Of a DNA stretch of 64,000 nucleotides, positions 23,480 to 36,400 are shown in pieces. Position 1 is the stretch's first letter; every line of letters starts with the position of its first letter. Under the pieces are notes generated by a model that did no database searches, was not told the origin of the DNA, and saw only the letters and a program-made list of their open reading frames with translations. The stretch comes from Plumapathes pennacea. Taxonomy: Eukaryota > Cnidaria > Anthozoa > Antipatharia > Myriopathidae. The DNA lies in the NCBI GenBank assembly GCA_964036295.1, contig OZ038473.1, forward strand, positions 13,344,501 to 13,408,500. The letters are read 5' to 3'. The position numbers were made by a program, and so were the translations under genes.

Positions 23480-25460
23480 ATAAAAGGTCCCACATGACGA
23501 CCATGCTGGCAAAACCCACAGTCTTTTCAGAATTTGTAGCGCTGAGAACTGTCCCTGTGTACCTAAGCAATGGTATGGAGAGGGAGAGTGAAACTAAAAA
23601 GACTCTCCTGGATGAAGTTGGCAGTAGATCCTATCTGATCAGTGATGTTGCCAAGGAGCTTGGCCTGGAAGGGAAGTCCTGAACTGACTGTGAATTTACT
23701 GAATGACAACCATAGTGGAGTTCAACATTAGCAGTTCAAATGGAAAGGTGTCCAGCCTCGCCCTACACGACGGAACAAGTACTGGAAACATGCAGGTGGC
23801 AGATTGGAATGAAAACAAGTCCAAACGGGATCACCTGAAGAGAATCAAGTTTCCAACCATAGGACCCAGGCCTTCTGATTGGAGTAGATCAGTCAGACTT
23901 ACCATACTCATTGCAAGGTGTGAGGGGACAACCCAGAGAACCCATAGCCAGACTGACCCCACTGAGATGGACCTGCACTGGCAGTCCCAAATTAGATGCA
24001 GCTTGGACCCAGACAATTTCACTTTCTTCCTTGAATGAATCAGACAGACTTAACACTCGCTCAACATTTCTGGGACATTGAAGAACTCAAGGAAATCCAG
24101 ACTGTCAACCCAGAGGAGAAGCTTGCAAAATAGAAAGTTGCTGGATCTCTCACCGTCAGAGATGGCCACTACAGTGTTGGTATGCCCTCGAGAACCAGTA
24201 AAGGACAACTTTGGTATGGCACTACATTGACTGCAGAGCACAGAAAAACGAGTGCAGAAGTTCCCTGAAGTTGGCCATGCCTACAGTGATGTACTCCACA
24301 AGTACCAGAGGAAAGGATACATTTGCAAGGTGAACTGAAGGGAAGAAGCCTGACCAGGTTTGGTACCTGCCCCACTTTCTAGTATTAAGACCTGACAGGT
24401 CCACTACTAGGACCCAGATCATGTTTGAAGTGTCTGCTAAGTGCAAAAGCGTGTCTCTCAACAATGCCACACTTCAACAGCCTAAGCTACAAAATATTCT
24501 GTTTGCAAATGCTACCGTGATTTTGACATGACCCTGTGGCTGTGACATCAAGAAGATGTATCTGCAGATCAAACTAAAGTTCGACTATTTTACCGTTTCC
24601 TGTGGCAAGACTTGAATACACAGATGTATTCGAGTTTGACTGTGTTGTCTTTGGGGTGAACGCAACTCCTTTCCAGACCCAGTTTGTTCCCCAACACTAT
24701 GCTCAGAGGTGCCAGTGAACATTCTTCTTGGGAGCCGAGACAGTCCTAGAGAGTACTTACGTGGATGACGGGAAGACATGAATCTTGTCACATTCACCAG
24801 TGAGGACCAACTCAACCCAACCAGATACTCAAGCGCTGGACTAAACTTACCAGAGTCTGAGCAAGGGTGAATCGCTTTTTGGATAATTGCCACTTTCTGC
24901 CAAACCTTCGAAGAACAGGAGCCATTAAGCCAGAAGAAATCACTGAAGGGATGGGACTCTTTAAACTCAACAAGAGATATTCAAAGAGGAGATCTGTGCT
25001 CAGGGACTAGGAAAGGAGATACCCACTGGATCATGATTGCTGCCTTTGAAGCCAATAACAGATGAAGACGGAGTACTCGGGTGTCATGGGAGACTTCGCT
25101 ATGCAGAGTGCTTGTCATGGGAAACCATTTATTCCATAATACTACCCCGGAATCACTGAATCAGCAAGCTGATAATCAAGAACTTTCAGACTAGTACTGG
25201 AGAAGCCGTCAGAGAGTGGGAAATAAAGTGCATGCAGTGTAGATGGAGAGTAGCAGTCCCAGCAACTCGGGTGATGGCTCCATTGTTGGAACTCTGGACC
25301 TGGAAGTCCTTATGTGCCTTCAATTTGACCTCTATTGACTTTGGTGGACCTTTCTTCACAAAGACCCACCAGAAAAGATGCCTATGCTTGGTCAGCTGTC
25401 TGAAGTATCTTGTGTTGAAAAGTGCTGAACCTGATTTGCTCTTCAGGGAGAGAGGGGGAG
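23480..25460 (+). mobile_element. BEL/Pao retroelement, 3' part (protease, RT, integrase remnants)
   Basis: On the plus strand the order is a protease-like region (23530-23690; RTVPVYLSNG, LLDEVGSRSYLISDVAKELGL), a DIGPRP-type segment (23850-23990; FPTIGPRPSDW, ending PTEMDLHW), reverse transcriptase (24540-24700; DIKKMYLQIK and VVFGVNATPFQTQFV) and an integrase fragment (25230-25440; VDFGGPFFTKT-like and KRCLCLVSCL). These are BEL/Pao family motifs in the expected order, but the element is compressed by deletions and broken by stops. Together with 18960-19600 it forms the host element for the gypsy insertion. Confidence 0.82.
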
Positions 25461-25519
25461 GGGGATAGATGGACTGTGATTCTTAATAAATTGTTACCTA
25501 CATTATGAGAGGACTTTGT

Positions 25520-25870
25520 TTTGTTTATGTTGTTAGATTACAGTCAGGCATTCCTTGCAAGCATTTGGGGGGGAAAAAGGACACCCATGGGGAGTGAGAG
25601 AGAGTTTTTCTGTGGGAGTTGAGTTGTGAGGTGTGTAACTGGCGAAAGGAATAAATGAAGAGTGTTTATTGCGTACTATGAAGTCGGGCATTCCTCATGA
25701 GCATGTGGAGGAAAAAAGGACACCCAAGGGTGAGTGGGAGAGAGTTTTTCTGCGGGAGTTGAGTTGTGGGGCGTGTAACCGGCGATGAGAATAAACGAAG
25801 AGCATTCATGAGTGTTTATTGGGTACCACGAAGGTGCTTGTGCAGGAGAGGCAGGGTAACCACAAATAAA
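25520..25870 (+). repeat. Duplicated ~145-bp segment at the 3' end of BEL/Pao (possible LTR)
   Basis: Two adjacent copies share ggcattcct, aaaaaggacaccca, gagagagtttttctg, gggagttgagttgtg, tgtaac(c/t)ggcga and gtgtttattg. They directly follow the integrase end, so they may be an internally duplicated 3' LTR. The matching 5' LTR was not found. Confidence 0.5.
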
Positions 25871-26689
25871 AGGGTTTATTTAATTCTATTTCCCTCTGCA
25901 GATCACTTTCACACTGTGGAGCTGATAGTCAAACTAAAGGAGTAATGTCTGCAATGCACAGGTACTGTAAGTCAACTCCAACAGTTGTCTTTTTAAATTT
26001 AAATGTTTGTTGTGCAGTTAGTAGAAACTACTTCTAAATGATGTGTACGAGTCTATCAAGAGACACTAATTCTCTGATGATCTTCACATACAGTAAACCC
26101 CAGGATGTAAACCTAAAGACTACCCTCTTATAGTCATTCAAACTCTGTGTAAAAGCTTTCGTAAGCAACTGAGAACACTATTGGGAAGGGTCTGACTCAC
26201 CAGCCAAAATTTTAACAAGAAGTATTCACTAAGTGATCACAATAATGATAACATATTGTGCTGATGGTTAGTTGATAAGACACAGTATTAAATTAGTAGT
26301 TCAAGATGATTTTCAGTTGTACCGTAGCATCCAAGTGACTATATGCTAAATGCTTTACTTGTAAGTGACCAACTTTAGTGTTTCAGCACATGTTCGATTA
26401 TAAGAGCCCATTCTTGTAAGCAACCAGCTTAAGTTGTGACCACCACTTTGAGTTCCTGAGGTTGTCGCCTAAGAGATCTTTGACTGTATTGCTTTTACAA
26501 CAGGTGGACAAGGGGATCATATATTGTAAACAGCAGTGACTTCCTATGCCACCCTGGTCCATAGGTCCTGGCTACACTGTAAGTTGTATAATATTGCACT
26601 GAATTTATCATTATTGATCTGTCATTGTATTTTTTGTGTTAAGTAATATCATCTTTTTAATAGGCCCTGTGCCTCTAAAAAGCTCTCCT

Positions 26690-26915
26690 CTTATTTGACC
26701 CTTCTATTTCTGAAGGTATTCATCAATTTTCTTATTATAGTCCATATAGTCTTTCACCAAAGATATATGATGTAGTATGGAGAAGTTGCTGCTTGATAGT
26801 TCACGCAGGTGAAATGTTGATTGGCCTATTATTTCTCACTATATCACTAGTGCATTTCCTTTATGTATAGTTAAGAGAATTTGTGTTCTGAGTTCAGAGT
26901 AAAAAGGTTTAGCCC
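26690..26915. mobile_element. Diverged copy of the CCCTTT/TTAA MITE family
   Basis: The blocks atatatgatgtagtatggagaagtt, gatagttcacgcaggtgaaa, tctcactatatcact and agagaatttgtgttctgag follow the order seen in the ~176-bp element at 41393-41568. It is the only recognisable item in the otherwise featureless 25.9-27.09 kb stretch. Confidence 0.55.
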
Positions 26916-27093
26916 CACCCACCCCCTCCCCCATTCATGACATTTGTTCTAAGCTAAGCCCCTTGGTGCTTATTAGAACATTTAAGGTATATACAATAAT
27001 ATAGGTGCTTTAAAAGTTTTTTTTCTGGGCGTATGATTGTGATATTTCTGCTAGTGGATAAAGCTAGTTTACTGTTCATTTCCTTAGCTCATC

Positions 27094-27147
27094 ATGGACA
27101 GTGGACCAGCAGCTAAGAAAATGCATGCACACAGTACATCCAAGCTG
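27094..27147 (+). CDS. Proposed first coding exon of the 84-residue-repeat gene
   Basis: The sequence ccttag precedes CTCATC and an ATG. The exon encodes MDSGPAAKKMHAHSTSKL and ends in CTG/GTAAGT at phase 0. The next confirmed coding exon (44234) also starts at phase 0 and lacks its own ATG. An alternative is that this exon splices to the duplicated exons at 27.4-31.6 kb, which would stop the frame at once. Confidence 0.55.
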
Positions 27148-30100
27148 GTAAGTTTGACACTTTGCAAAACATGAAATTGTACAATTGTTGTTTAAAACTG
27201 TTTATTTAGGTGACAGTTATGTTCGTGCCAAGAAAAGCGAGAAGCTTTTTGTTTGCTTTCTTTTATTCAGCCATTTTGTATTGAGTATAAATATATCCTG
27301 TGTTCAAGTTGGAGCTAGATTAGTGTTAAAGAATGTAGTCAACTGGAAAGTGAGTTGAAGTTGGTAGAATGATTTTAGTTTCAAGTCTTCCTTGTGCAGA
27401 AATTGATTTTAAGAGAATTAATTTTAAGTTACTTTTTCCTTATACAGGACTTATAAAGCAAAAAAAAAAAAAAAAAAAAAATGACAAGGCAACTGGAACT
27501 GGATACAAAGAACTAGCCACCTTCAGGAGAAGCGTTGCTTTGCCTTTGAAGGGTCACTTCTGGACACAGCCAAAGAAGAAAGGTAAGAAAGAAAAAAGCA
27601 TAGTTTCTGCTTGGACAGTCAGACACAAGAAAGAAAAAGGTTAAACATTAGAAAGCAAGGATCAGTAGGATTGTTTTGTTGAATGTCAACCCCAAAAGGC
27701 TTTTATAGTTTAGCACAAAAATAAACTATAGGTTTTGAAAGTTTATAGTTCCTTTGTGTATGTATGTTTTCCCATCCTTTCTGAAGTTTGATTCCTAAAC
27801 CAGTGTTAAGCACATCTGCAGTCCTAACCAGGCCCTCTCTTTCTAATGTCAGCCTCTGACCAGTAGACTGCTCACTGAATGGCTTAGGCAAATTATGGCT
27901 TCAGCAGGAATCAATGGAAATATTATTCCAGTCACAGCTTCAGGATTGGAGCAACTCCACAAATTTAGAAGAACAGTGGCAGCACAAAATGGTGTCCCAG
28001 ACTGCCTTACCCAGGCATTAGGTTGCTGGTCTAGCAATGCTTACCAATTCTACATTAGGAGCCCGACTAAAGTGTTGGCACAGCTCTGCCTGCAGCTTGC
28101 AAAACAACTCTGCACTGGTATGTACTGGCTTATTGGTTTGGGGTTGCTATGACCTAAGCTTGTGCCTGCTGTCTTCGGTACATTACAGGGTGTGGTGCTT
28201 GGGTTATTTGGGTGAGGGAGGTCCTCATGGTTGCATCCTTCCACAGTCCCTTCTCTCCAAGCAACATTTCATGTTGAAGTCCAGTATTGGTGGTGGACTG
28301 TGCCAAGGTTGCCATGGTTACCACCTGCCCTGGAGCTGGCTATGGATGGTTTAGTTTCAAGTCTTACTTGTGCAGAAATAAAAGAATTAATTTTAAGATA
28401 TTTTTCCTTATATAGGACTTATAAAGAGAGAATAAAAATAGACAAGGCAACTGCAACTTGACACGAAGAGCCAGCCACCTTCAGGAGAAAAATTGCTTTG
28501 CCTTAAAAGGTCGTTTCTGGACACAGTCAAAGAAGAAAGGTAAGAAAGAAAGGAGTTTCTGCTTGGCTTCAGTGCAGAAATATATGTTAGACCTTTTGAA
28601 AGTTTAGATTGAGGAGGGGAGCAGGTAATTAGATAACTCTCCATTATAGAGCAATATTTACAACAGCGTTGCCAAGCATACTATATCTGATGTTTGTTTC
28701 TGTTGTGAGTTCATATTTAGTTCCTTTGTGTATGTATTTTTTTCCCATTCTTTTGGACGTTTGATTGCTAAAGCAGTGTCAAGCACGTCTGGGTAGCAGT
28801 CATACAGTACTTTTTATCTAAGTCAGTTGGATAACCAGTGTTTCTATATTTTTAAAATTATTTTCAGTGAAGGCATCTTCTGGTCATGACTGCTGCAAAG
28901 TCTGCTTGTGGCTGTGCCTGTCCGCAGCAACCCAAGCTGTAAGTGAATAGTTTAAAGGTACATGTAGTCCTTCATAATTAATTGAGGCTAAATGAAATTT
29001 AGGAAAGTTAAACTCGAGACAGTTGCTGGTTAGGGGTCTGCTTTCTGATACTTTGAGGGGTTTCTGCCCCTGTACTTTTTATCTAAATCAGTCAGATAAC
29101 CAGTGTTTCTATATTTTTCCAGTTATTTTCAGTGAAGGCATCTTCTGGTCATGACTGCTGCGAAGTCTGTTTGTGGCTGTGCCTGTTTGCGGCGACCCAA
29201 GCTGTAAGTGGATAGTTTAAAGCTACATGTAGTCCTTCATAATTAAATGGGGCTAAATGAAATTTAGCAAAGTTAAACTTGAGACAGTTTCTGGTCAATG
29301 GTTTAGTTTCTGATACTTTGGGGGGTTTCTGCCCCTGTACTTTGTATCTGAATCAGTCGGATAACCAGTGTTTCTATATTTTTCCAATTATTTTCAGTGA
29401 AGGCATCTTCTGGTCATGACTGCTACAAAGTCTGCTTGTGGCTGTGCCTGTTTGCGGCGACCCAAGGTGTAAGTGAATAGTTTAAAGGTACATGTAGTCC
29501 TTCATAATTAATTGAGGCTAAATGAAATTTAGGAAAGTTAAACTCGAGACAGTTGCTGGTTCGCGGTCTGCTTTCTGATACTAGGGGTTTTGCTCCTGTA
29601 CTTTGTATCTAAATCAGTCGGATAACCAGTGTTTCTATATTTTTCCAATATTATTTTCAGTGAAGGCATCTTTTGGTCATGATTGCTGCAAAGTCTGCTT
29701 GTGGCTGTGCCTGTTTGCAGAGACCCAAGCTGTAAGTAAATAGTTTAAAGCTGCATGTAGTCCTTCATAATTAAATGAGGCTAAATGAAATTTAGCAAAG
29801 TTAAATTCGAGACAGTTGCTGGTCAGCTGTCTGCTTTTTGATACTTTGAGGGGTTCTGCCCTTGTATTTTTTTTATTTTTATTTTTATTTTTTTATTTTT
29901 ATTTAAATCAGTTGGATAACCAGTGTTTCTATATTTTTCCAATCATTTTTAGTGAAGGCATCTTCTGGTCATGACTGCTGCAAAGTCTGCTTGTGACTGT
30001 GCCTGTCCACGGCGACTCAAACTGTAAGTGTATAGATGAAAGCTAGTCCTTCATATTTAACTGGTTGTAAACGTGCAGACGTCTTCTAGATTAGGAATAC

Positions 30101-30386
30101 TTTTAAACAAGATTATAAGTTATTGTGCAGTGCAACAGCGGCACTGACTCTGATTATTATTTGTTTGTACTATATTATTGGCACGTTTTTTATGGATCTT
30201 GGAATTTGATTTCCTTTGTTGGAATTGACTTTCAGATTGGGTTTAGGTGCTCCTTTCAATGCCGTTTTTTTGTTCAACAGGACACGGGCCTTTGCAGTGA
30301 ATATAAAATTCGACTGGCACACAACAGGATCAGGTCCGCTGTAAGTAGTTAAAATTATTTATAGATTGTGTAGCAATTAAACCGCG

Positions 30387-30421
<35 letters not shown>

Positions 30422-33400
30422 AGATCACACAGAAAACAGCGTTGGGAAGCAATTTAGATATGTTTGTTCCTAAATCTTTGTGCATATTGTTTTCGCTTCT
30501 TTCTGAGTCAAAAACAATGTGTCTTTAATATTTATTTCGTCATTTGAAATTGAAAGAGAAGCGAAGCGAAGCAGTCGTCCAACGGCATAAATTATCATTG
30601 CCACTGCACGTGCGTTTTTTCCTTTGTAATTAGTCTTATTGTTACCCTGGTCCCAGAGGATTAGAAAACCTCTCTGTTCGTAAAATTATTCAAATTCGAC
30701 ATCATTGCCTTCTGTTCGCTCACAAACACAGTCGTTCTTTATTTGAGTACCGTATTTCCACATGTACATGATCATTGAGCAGCGTTTAAAACCTGTATTT
30801 TTTTTTTTTTTTTTTTTTCAGTGAAGACATCCAGGTCCTGACCGCTGTGAAGTGACAATTTGGTGCGAAGACGGGGCAGCCAGAAGCAAAGACAACTTCT
30901 GTTCCTGACTGCTGTGAAGTGCACAAGCGAAGACGCGAAGGCATTTTTCTGGTTTTGCTGCTGTGTTCGTGCACATTCGTCAAGCGAAGAAGTCTGCGGC
31001 GAAGGTATTTACTGAAGTCATTACGTTGTTGTAAAAGCTTCGCCATTGCTGCCTTCTGTTCGCTCACAGACATAGTCGTTCATTTTTTCAGTACCGTATT
31101 TCTACATGTACATGATCATTGACCAGTGTTTTATATCTATTTGTTTTCAGTGAAGACATCTTGGTCCTGACTGCTGTGAAGTGCACAAGCGAAGACGCGA
31201 AGGCATTTTTCTGGTTTTGCTGCTGTGTTCGTGCACATTCGTCAAGCGAAGAAGTCCGCGGCGAAGGTATTTGCTGAAGTCATTGCGTTGTTCTAAAAGC
31301 TTCGCCATTGCTGCCTTCTGTTCGCTCACATAGTCGTTCATTTTTTCAGTACCGTATTTCTACATGTACATGATCATTGACGAGTGTTTTATATCTGTAT
31401 TTGTTTTCAGTGAAGACATCTTCTGTTCCTGCCTGCTGTGAAGTGCACCATCGTCATGCGAAGACGGTAGTTTGCCGCGAAGGCATTTTTCTGGTTCTGC
31501 TGCTGTGTAGTGGACATTCGTCAAGCGAAGAAGACCGGGAAGCCGTGGCGAAGGCATTCTTGAGGAGATGGTTGCTGAAGTCATTACATTTGTTGTAAAA
31601 GCTTTCTTGAATAAAGACGTTATAATAAAATACTTGTTACGATAAAAGTACTTGTTGGTTGTTGTGTAAATGCAGTCGAACCCCTACTAAACGCAATTTT
31701 CAAACCCTGAATAAAAAAAAAAAAAAAAAAAAAATGGCGACCATTGCATATTAATAAATGCAAAATATTAATTAATTCCAACCTCGTTCCAAGGACGCGG
31801 GCGACCGCTGAATATATAATTTCAAAATGGCGACCAGTGAATAATAATTAATTCCAACCCCGTCCCCTGGCCCTTCCGGGCGACCACTGAATATTAATGA
31901 TTCCAAAATGGCGGCCACCTCGCCCCTGGCCCGTCCGAGCGAAAACTGAATATATAATGTGCTCACAGGCCAGCTTTTTCGGAAATTCGCGATTTTTGCC
32001 CGAAAAACGGGGTTTTTGCCTCATTTGCATAGAATAAATTAAAATCCGGCCTTCTGATTGGCTGAGAGCCTTCATTAGTAATTCTGAATACATTAACCAG
32101 GCAGCTCGACCAGATCCAAGGGGGACCCCTTGCCTTCCATGGCAAAAAAAAAATAAAATAAAATAAAATAAAAATTACCAAAAAAAAAAAAAGACGGAAC
32201 AACCAGGCAACTCGATGTTTTCCAAGGCAAACCCCTTGCTTTCCATGGCAAAAAAAAAAAAAAAAAAATTAAGAAAAAAAAATTAAGAAAAAAAAAAAAA
32301 AAAAAAAGACGGAACAATAACCAGGCAACTCGATGTTTTCCAAGGTAAACCCCTTGCTTCCCAATGCTCAAAAAAAAAGGCAAGGCACAAATTTTGTTGA
32401 AAATTTTTATTACGAAACTCGTAAAATACACGTATTTACACTGCAGTTCACGGAGGTAAACGCATGTATAACAGCAGTTACGCAATAAGAAAAAAAGCCA
32501 ATAGTAGAAAAATCTCGATTGTTCGGGTCCTGCAAGAACATCTCATTCGGAGCTAGCTGGCTCGAAATACAGTTCTAACAGTTAAAATAACGCATACAAC
32601 TACTGACGCGAGTTTACGAACCAGGTCAACTCGTCTTGAACCAAACTTCCGCTGGAGAAGAATAAAAATGGCGACCACTGCAAATTAATAAATGCAAAAT
32701 AATAATTAATTCCAACCCCGTCCCCTGGCCCTTCCTGGCGACTACTGAATATATAATTTCAAAATGGCGACCAGTGAATAATAATTATTCCAACCCCGTC
32801 CCCTGGCCCTTCCTGGCGACTACTGAATATATAATTTCAAAATGGCGACCAGTGAATAATAATTATTCCAACCCCGTCCCCTGGCCCTTCCTGGCGACTA
32901 CTGAATATTAATGATTCCAAAATGGCGGCCACCTCGCCCCTGACCCGTCCGAGTAAAAACTGAATATATAATGAACGACGCAAAGAAAGAAACTCACTGA
33001 AGGTCATCTTGAAGACGAAACCAACTGACGACCAATATCGGACTGTAAGAACCAGGTCAACTCACTCGTCTTGAACCAAACCCCCCACCACCACCCCCCC
33101 CCCCCCCCCCCCCACGGGCATACCCCGGGGATTTGTCAAGCCGTAGTTCTTCAGTGGTTTTTCAGTGGTTTTTGCAGTGGATCCAATGAAATCCACCCAA
33201 TCAAAGCAGCGTGGCCGCTGTAAGGTCGCCCCCCCCCCAGGCATACCCAGGGGATTTGTCAAGCCCTGTGTCCCGGGGGGCGGGGCATTTGTTCAGCAAC
33301 GTGTTGCCCCAGGGGTGGGGGCGGGGAATGGTTGATCGTAAAAATCCATGATGGCCGCCAAAAGAAAGCTCGTCTAATCAGTCCGCACTTCTACCGACTA

Positions 33401-36400
33401 GTGCATTTGCAGAAACTATCATGTGACTGGATGTCGGGCTGATGCTGCCGCAGGTTCGAAAAACAATGAGATTTTGATGTCGATCGATCGGCAATTCGTC
33501 GAGTGGTACGGTCGAGTACTCCACGCACTACAGAGAAATTTGTACTTTGACACTGTAAATCTGCATTCCAGATGCTCGAAATGGACTTCAAAAAGGAAAA
33601 AAGAAAGAAAGAAAAAGAAAAAAAATTCAGTCCGTAACGCTCTTTCCCAGGCCTCCTCATCATAAAAAACATCCAAGATGGCCGCCAAATTGAGTGAAAC
33701 TAAGTATAAATACTGGCCTCGTATGCCGACCACAGTTCTTTTAGAAATCGGAAATGAGTTTAAAAAGAGAATTTGTGCTGTGAGGTGCCTGGATGTCGGG
33801 CTGACGCTGCTGTATGTTTGAAAAACTTGGAGGTTTTGATGTTGATTGATCGGCAATTTGTCGAGTGGTACGGTCGAGTGTAGCCTGCGAAACAGGCCCT
33901 AGGGTTTGTTTTTCACGAGCAGTTAGAACGTTGAATCGTTTTATGGCCGCGTCGGAGTCTAGGGCGAGGATTTGTGGCCGCGGAGTCCCCTCGCCCCAGA
34001 CTCCGACGCGGCCACAAATCCTCGCCCTAGACTCCGACACGGCCATAAAATGATTCAATGTTCTAAGGGCCTGTTTCGCAGGCTAGACGCGAGTTTACAA
34101 ACCAGGTCAACTCGTCTTGAACCAAACTTCCGCTGGAGAAGGAGATGCGTTTCTTGCTTAGAACGAGACTTTGTGTCGTTCTTCTTACTCATCGTGGCCA
34201 GAGATCCATACTGCATGACACATCAGTTTAGAAGAGAATAAGACGAGAGCAACCGCTCGTTGAGGTCCAACAAGAATAAATAACGCTATCTTGAAGACGA
34301 AACCGTTTGACGACCAATATCGGACTGGACCATATGCAAATCCATGTAGCGCAACCTGAAAGACAATGGCCAACATAATTAGCAAACTGTTGAATAGCAC
34401 GTGCGAGTTTTGTTGACAACAAAGGAAATATAAAATTATTACGAAAGAGCCAATGGTGCGAGACAAAAGAACGCCGGCGGGAAATTGAAAGAACTTGTAA
34501 ACATCGAAACAACAGAGTGACTTATGCGTCGATCAATTCCAGCTGTTATCACTCCACCCCCCACCACCCCCCCCCCCCCCCCCCCACGGGCATACCCCGG
34601 GGATTTGTCAAGCCATAGTTCTTCAGTGGTTTTTCAGTGGTTTTTGCAGTGGATCCAATGAAATCCACCCAATCAAAGCAGCGTGGCCGCTGTAAGGTCG
34701 CCCATATATGTTATACTGCCTGATTGGGATTAATTTTTTGCACCAAAGTAAGAGAAAATCGAGTTTAGGCCCGAGTGGAATAATTCAATTATTTTAGCTT
34801 AGGATGTTAAGAGTAAATATATATATCTCTCCTTTAATTGATTAAAGCAATTCTACTTGAGTTTCCGATGGTACACAGAAAACAGCCATCTTGGATTTAC
34901 CGACATCGTCCAATTCTCGGTCGTGAGGCGATCGGGCCTAAACTCGTTTTCAGTCTTGCGCGGCTGTCCTTCCCGTTGGTACGATTTAGGCACAACCGAG
35001 AAAATCTGAGCAATCTCGTACCCAGACCCTCCAATGTGGACGAAACTCGAAGGCTGGGAGGACGTTTTAAGAATTGGATCGCTAGTTGAACCCGTCAAGG
35101 GTAATCCCTAGTTTTAAATGATCTCTGTAGTGCTAAGACGACTGGGAAAAGTACCAACGGCTAGAAATGGCGAGCTTTCTAGAACGATGAAGTTGCAGGG
35201 ACCCAGTTCATTTGGCGTTGCCAGTGAGCTCGCGGCGTGAGTTGCGTGGAGACCAGAATATACTAAAATGGACAGAAGGGACAAGAGTGGAACTCTCAAG
35301 AGAGACTTCAGTTTCTCACCAGAAAAATATCACACAGTATAGAGAACTTGGCTTTTGACACCTTGCTCAAATGAAACCTGACTAAACTATAAATTATCAT
35401 TACAACACTCATACATTTGCTTCTTGAAGGTTGAGCGACTCTGCATTTTGACCTTAGAAGCAAAAGTGTCAGCCGGCAAGAAAAGCTGAGTAATGCGCGC
35501 GTGACATATCTTTTTATGCACAATCGATTCTAATCAGAGGCCACGATTATGCACCAGTCAATTGTAACCCTCACCCCCCACCTCGGGGAATAGTGGGGAC
35601 ATGGATTTTCTTTGTTGCAATAATTGACTATTCCCCCACCCCATGGGACATAATGTGCTGACAAATACCCCACATTGTGGGGCCAATTATTTGGCAAAAT
35701 CTTACAAGAGGCTTTGCACAGAAACTTCTCTCACAAACAAACCGCGTGGTCGAACTGGACGAGGCCGCATTGCATCATATTTTTGGTCAAATCTTCCACC
35801 TTGAGCCCCACCTCCGCAGGTCGGGAATCATGAAGAGAAAATCCCCCACCCCTTCGGGCTTAAACACCTTTCAAATACGAAAAAATGCCCCACATTGCCC
35901 CACCATTCCCCGAGGTGGGGGGGGGAGGGGGGATGGGGGTTACAATATTGACTGGTGCATTAAACCAGCCTTTGCTTCATTACTTATCTATTCCTTTTAT
36001 TAACTGAATGCATTTCTTCTCTCAGGCTTTAGAGTATTCGTGCTCTGTAACAAATACAAAACTGAAAGTACGCGGGACTGAAAACGAGGAATGAATGAAA
36101 CACGATACTGTACTTGTTTACAATATTTTGCGGTTTTGTTCACAGCGTGTTCAGTCCCTGTGACTGCAAACTCAATGCACAGGACTATTTCGGTGTATTG
36201 TTCATTTCTAGTACACATTGACCATTGCGAAACAAAAGCTACATGATCGAATGGAAGAAACATTTCAGCAGGTAATATATGATAAGCAGAAGCATTTTTG
36301 TTAGGCAACAAAAGTCACGTACAATGTAAAGCATAAATCGCTATTGTTTTACGGTTGAAGCTTATCGTAGCTTTGGTTTCCGTATAGCCGATCATAGGGA

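Noticed and set aside
28868..30023. A CRISPR-like regular repeat array
   Set aside because: This is animal DNA, the spacers are themselves duplicated, and the repeats are bounded by splice signals.
32093..32485. Phenylalanine-rich minus-strand frames
   Set aside because: They translate A-tracts in low-complexity repeats.
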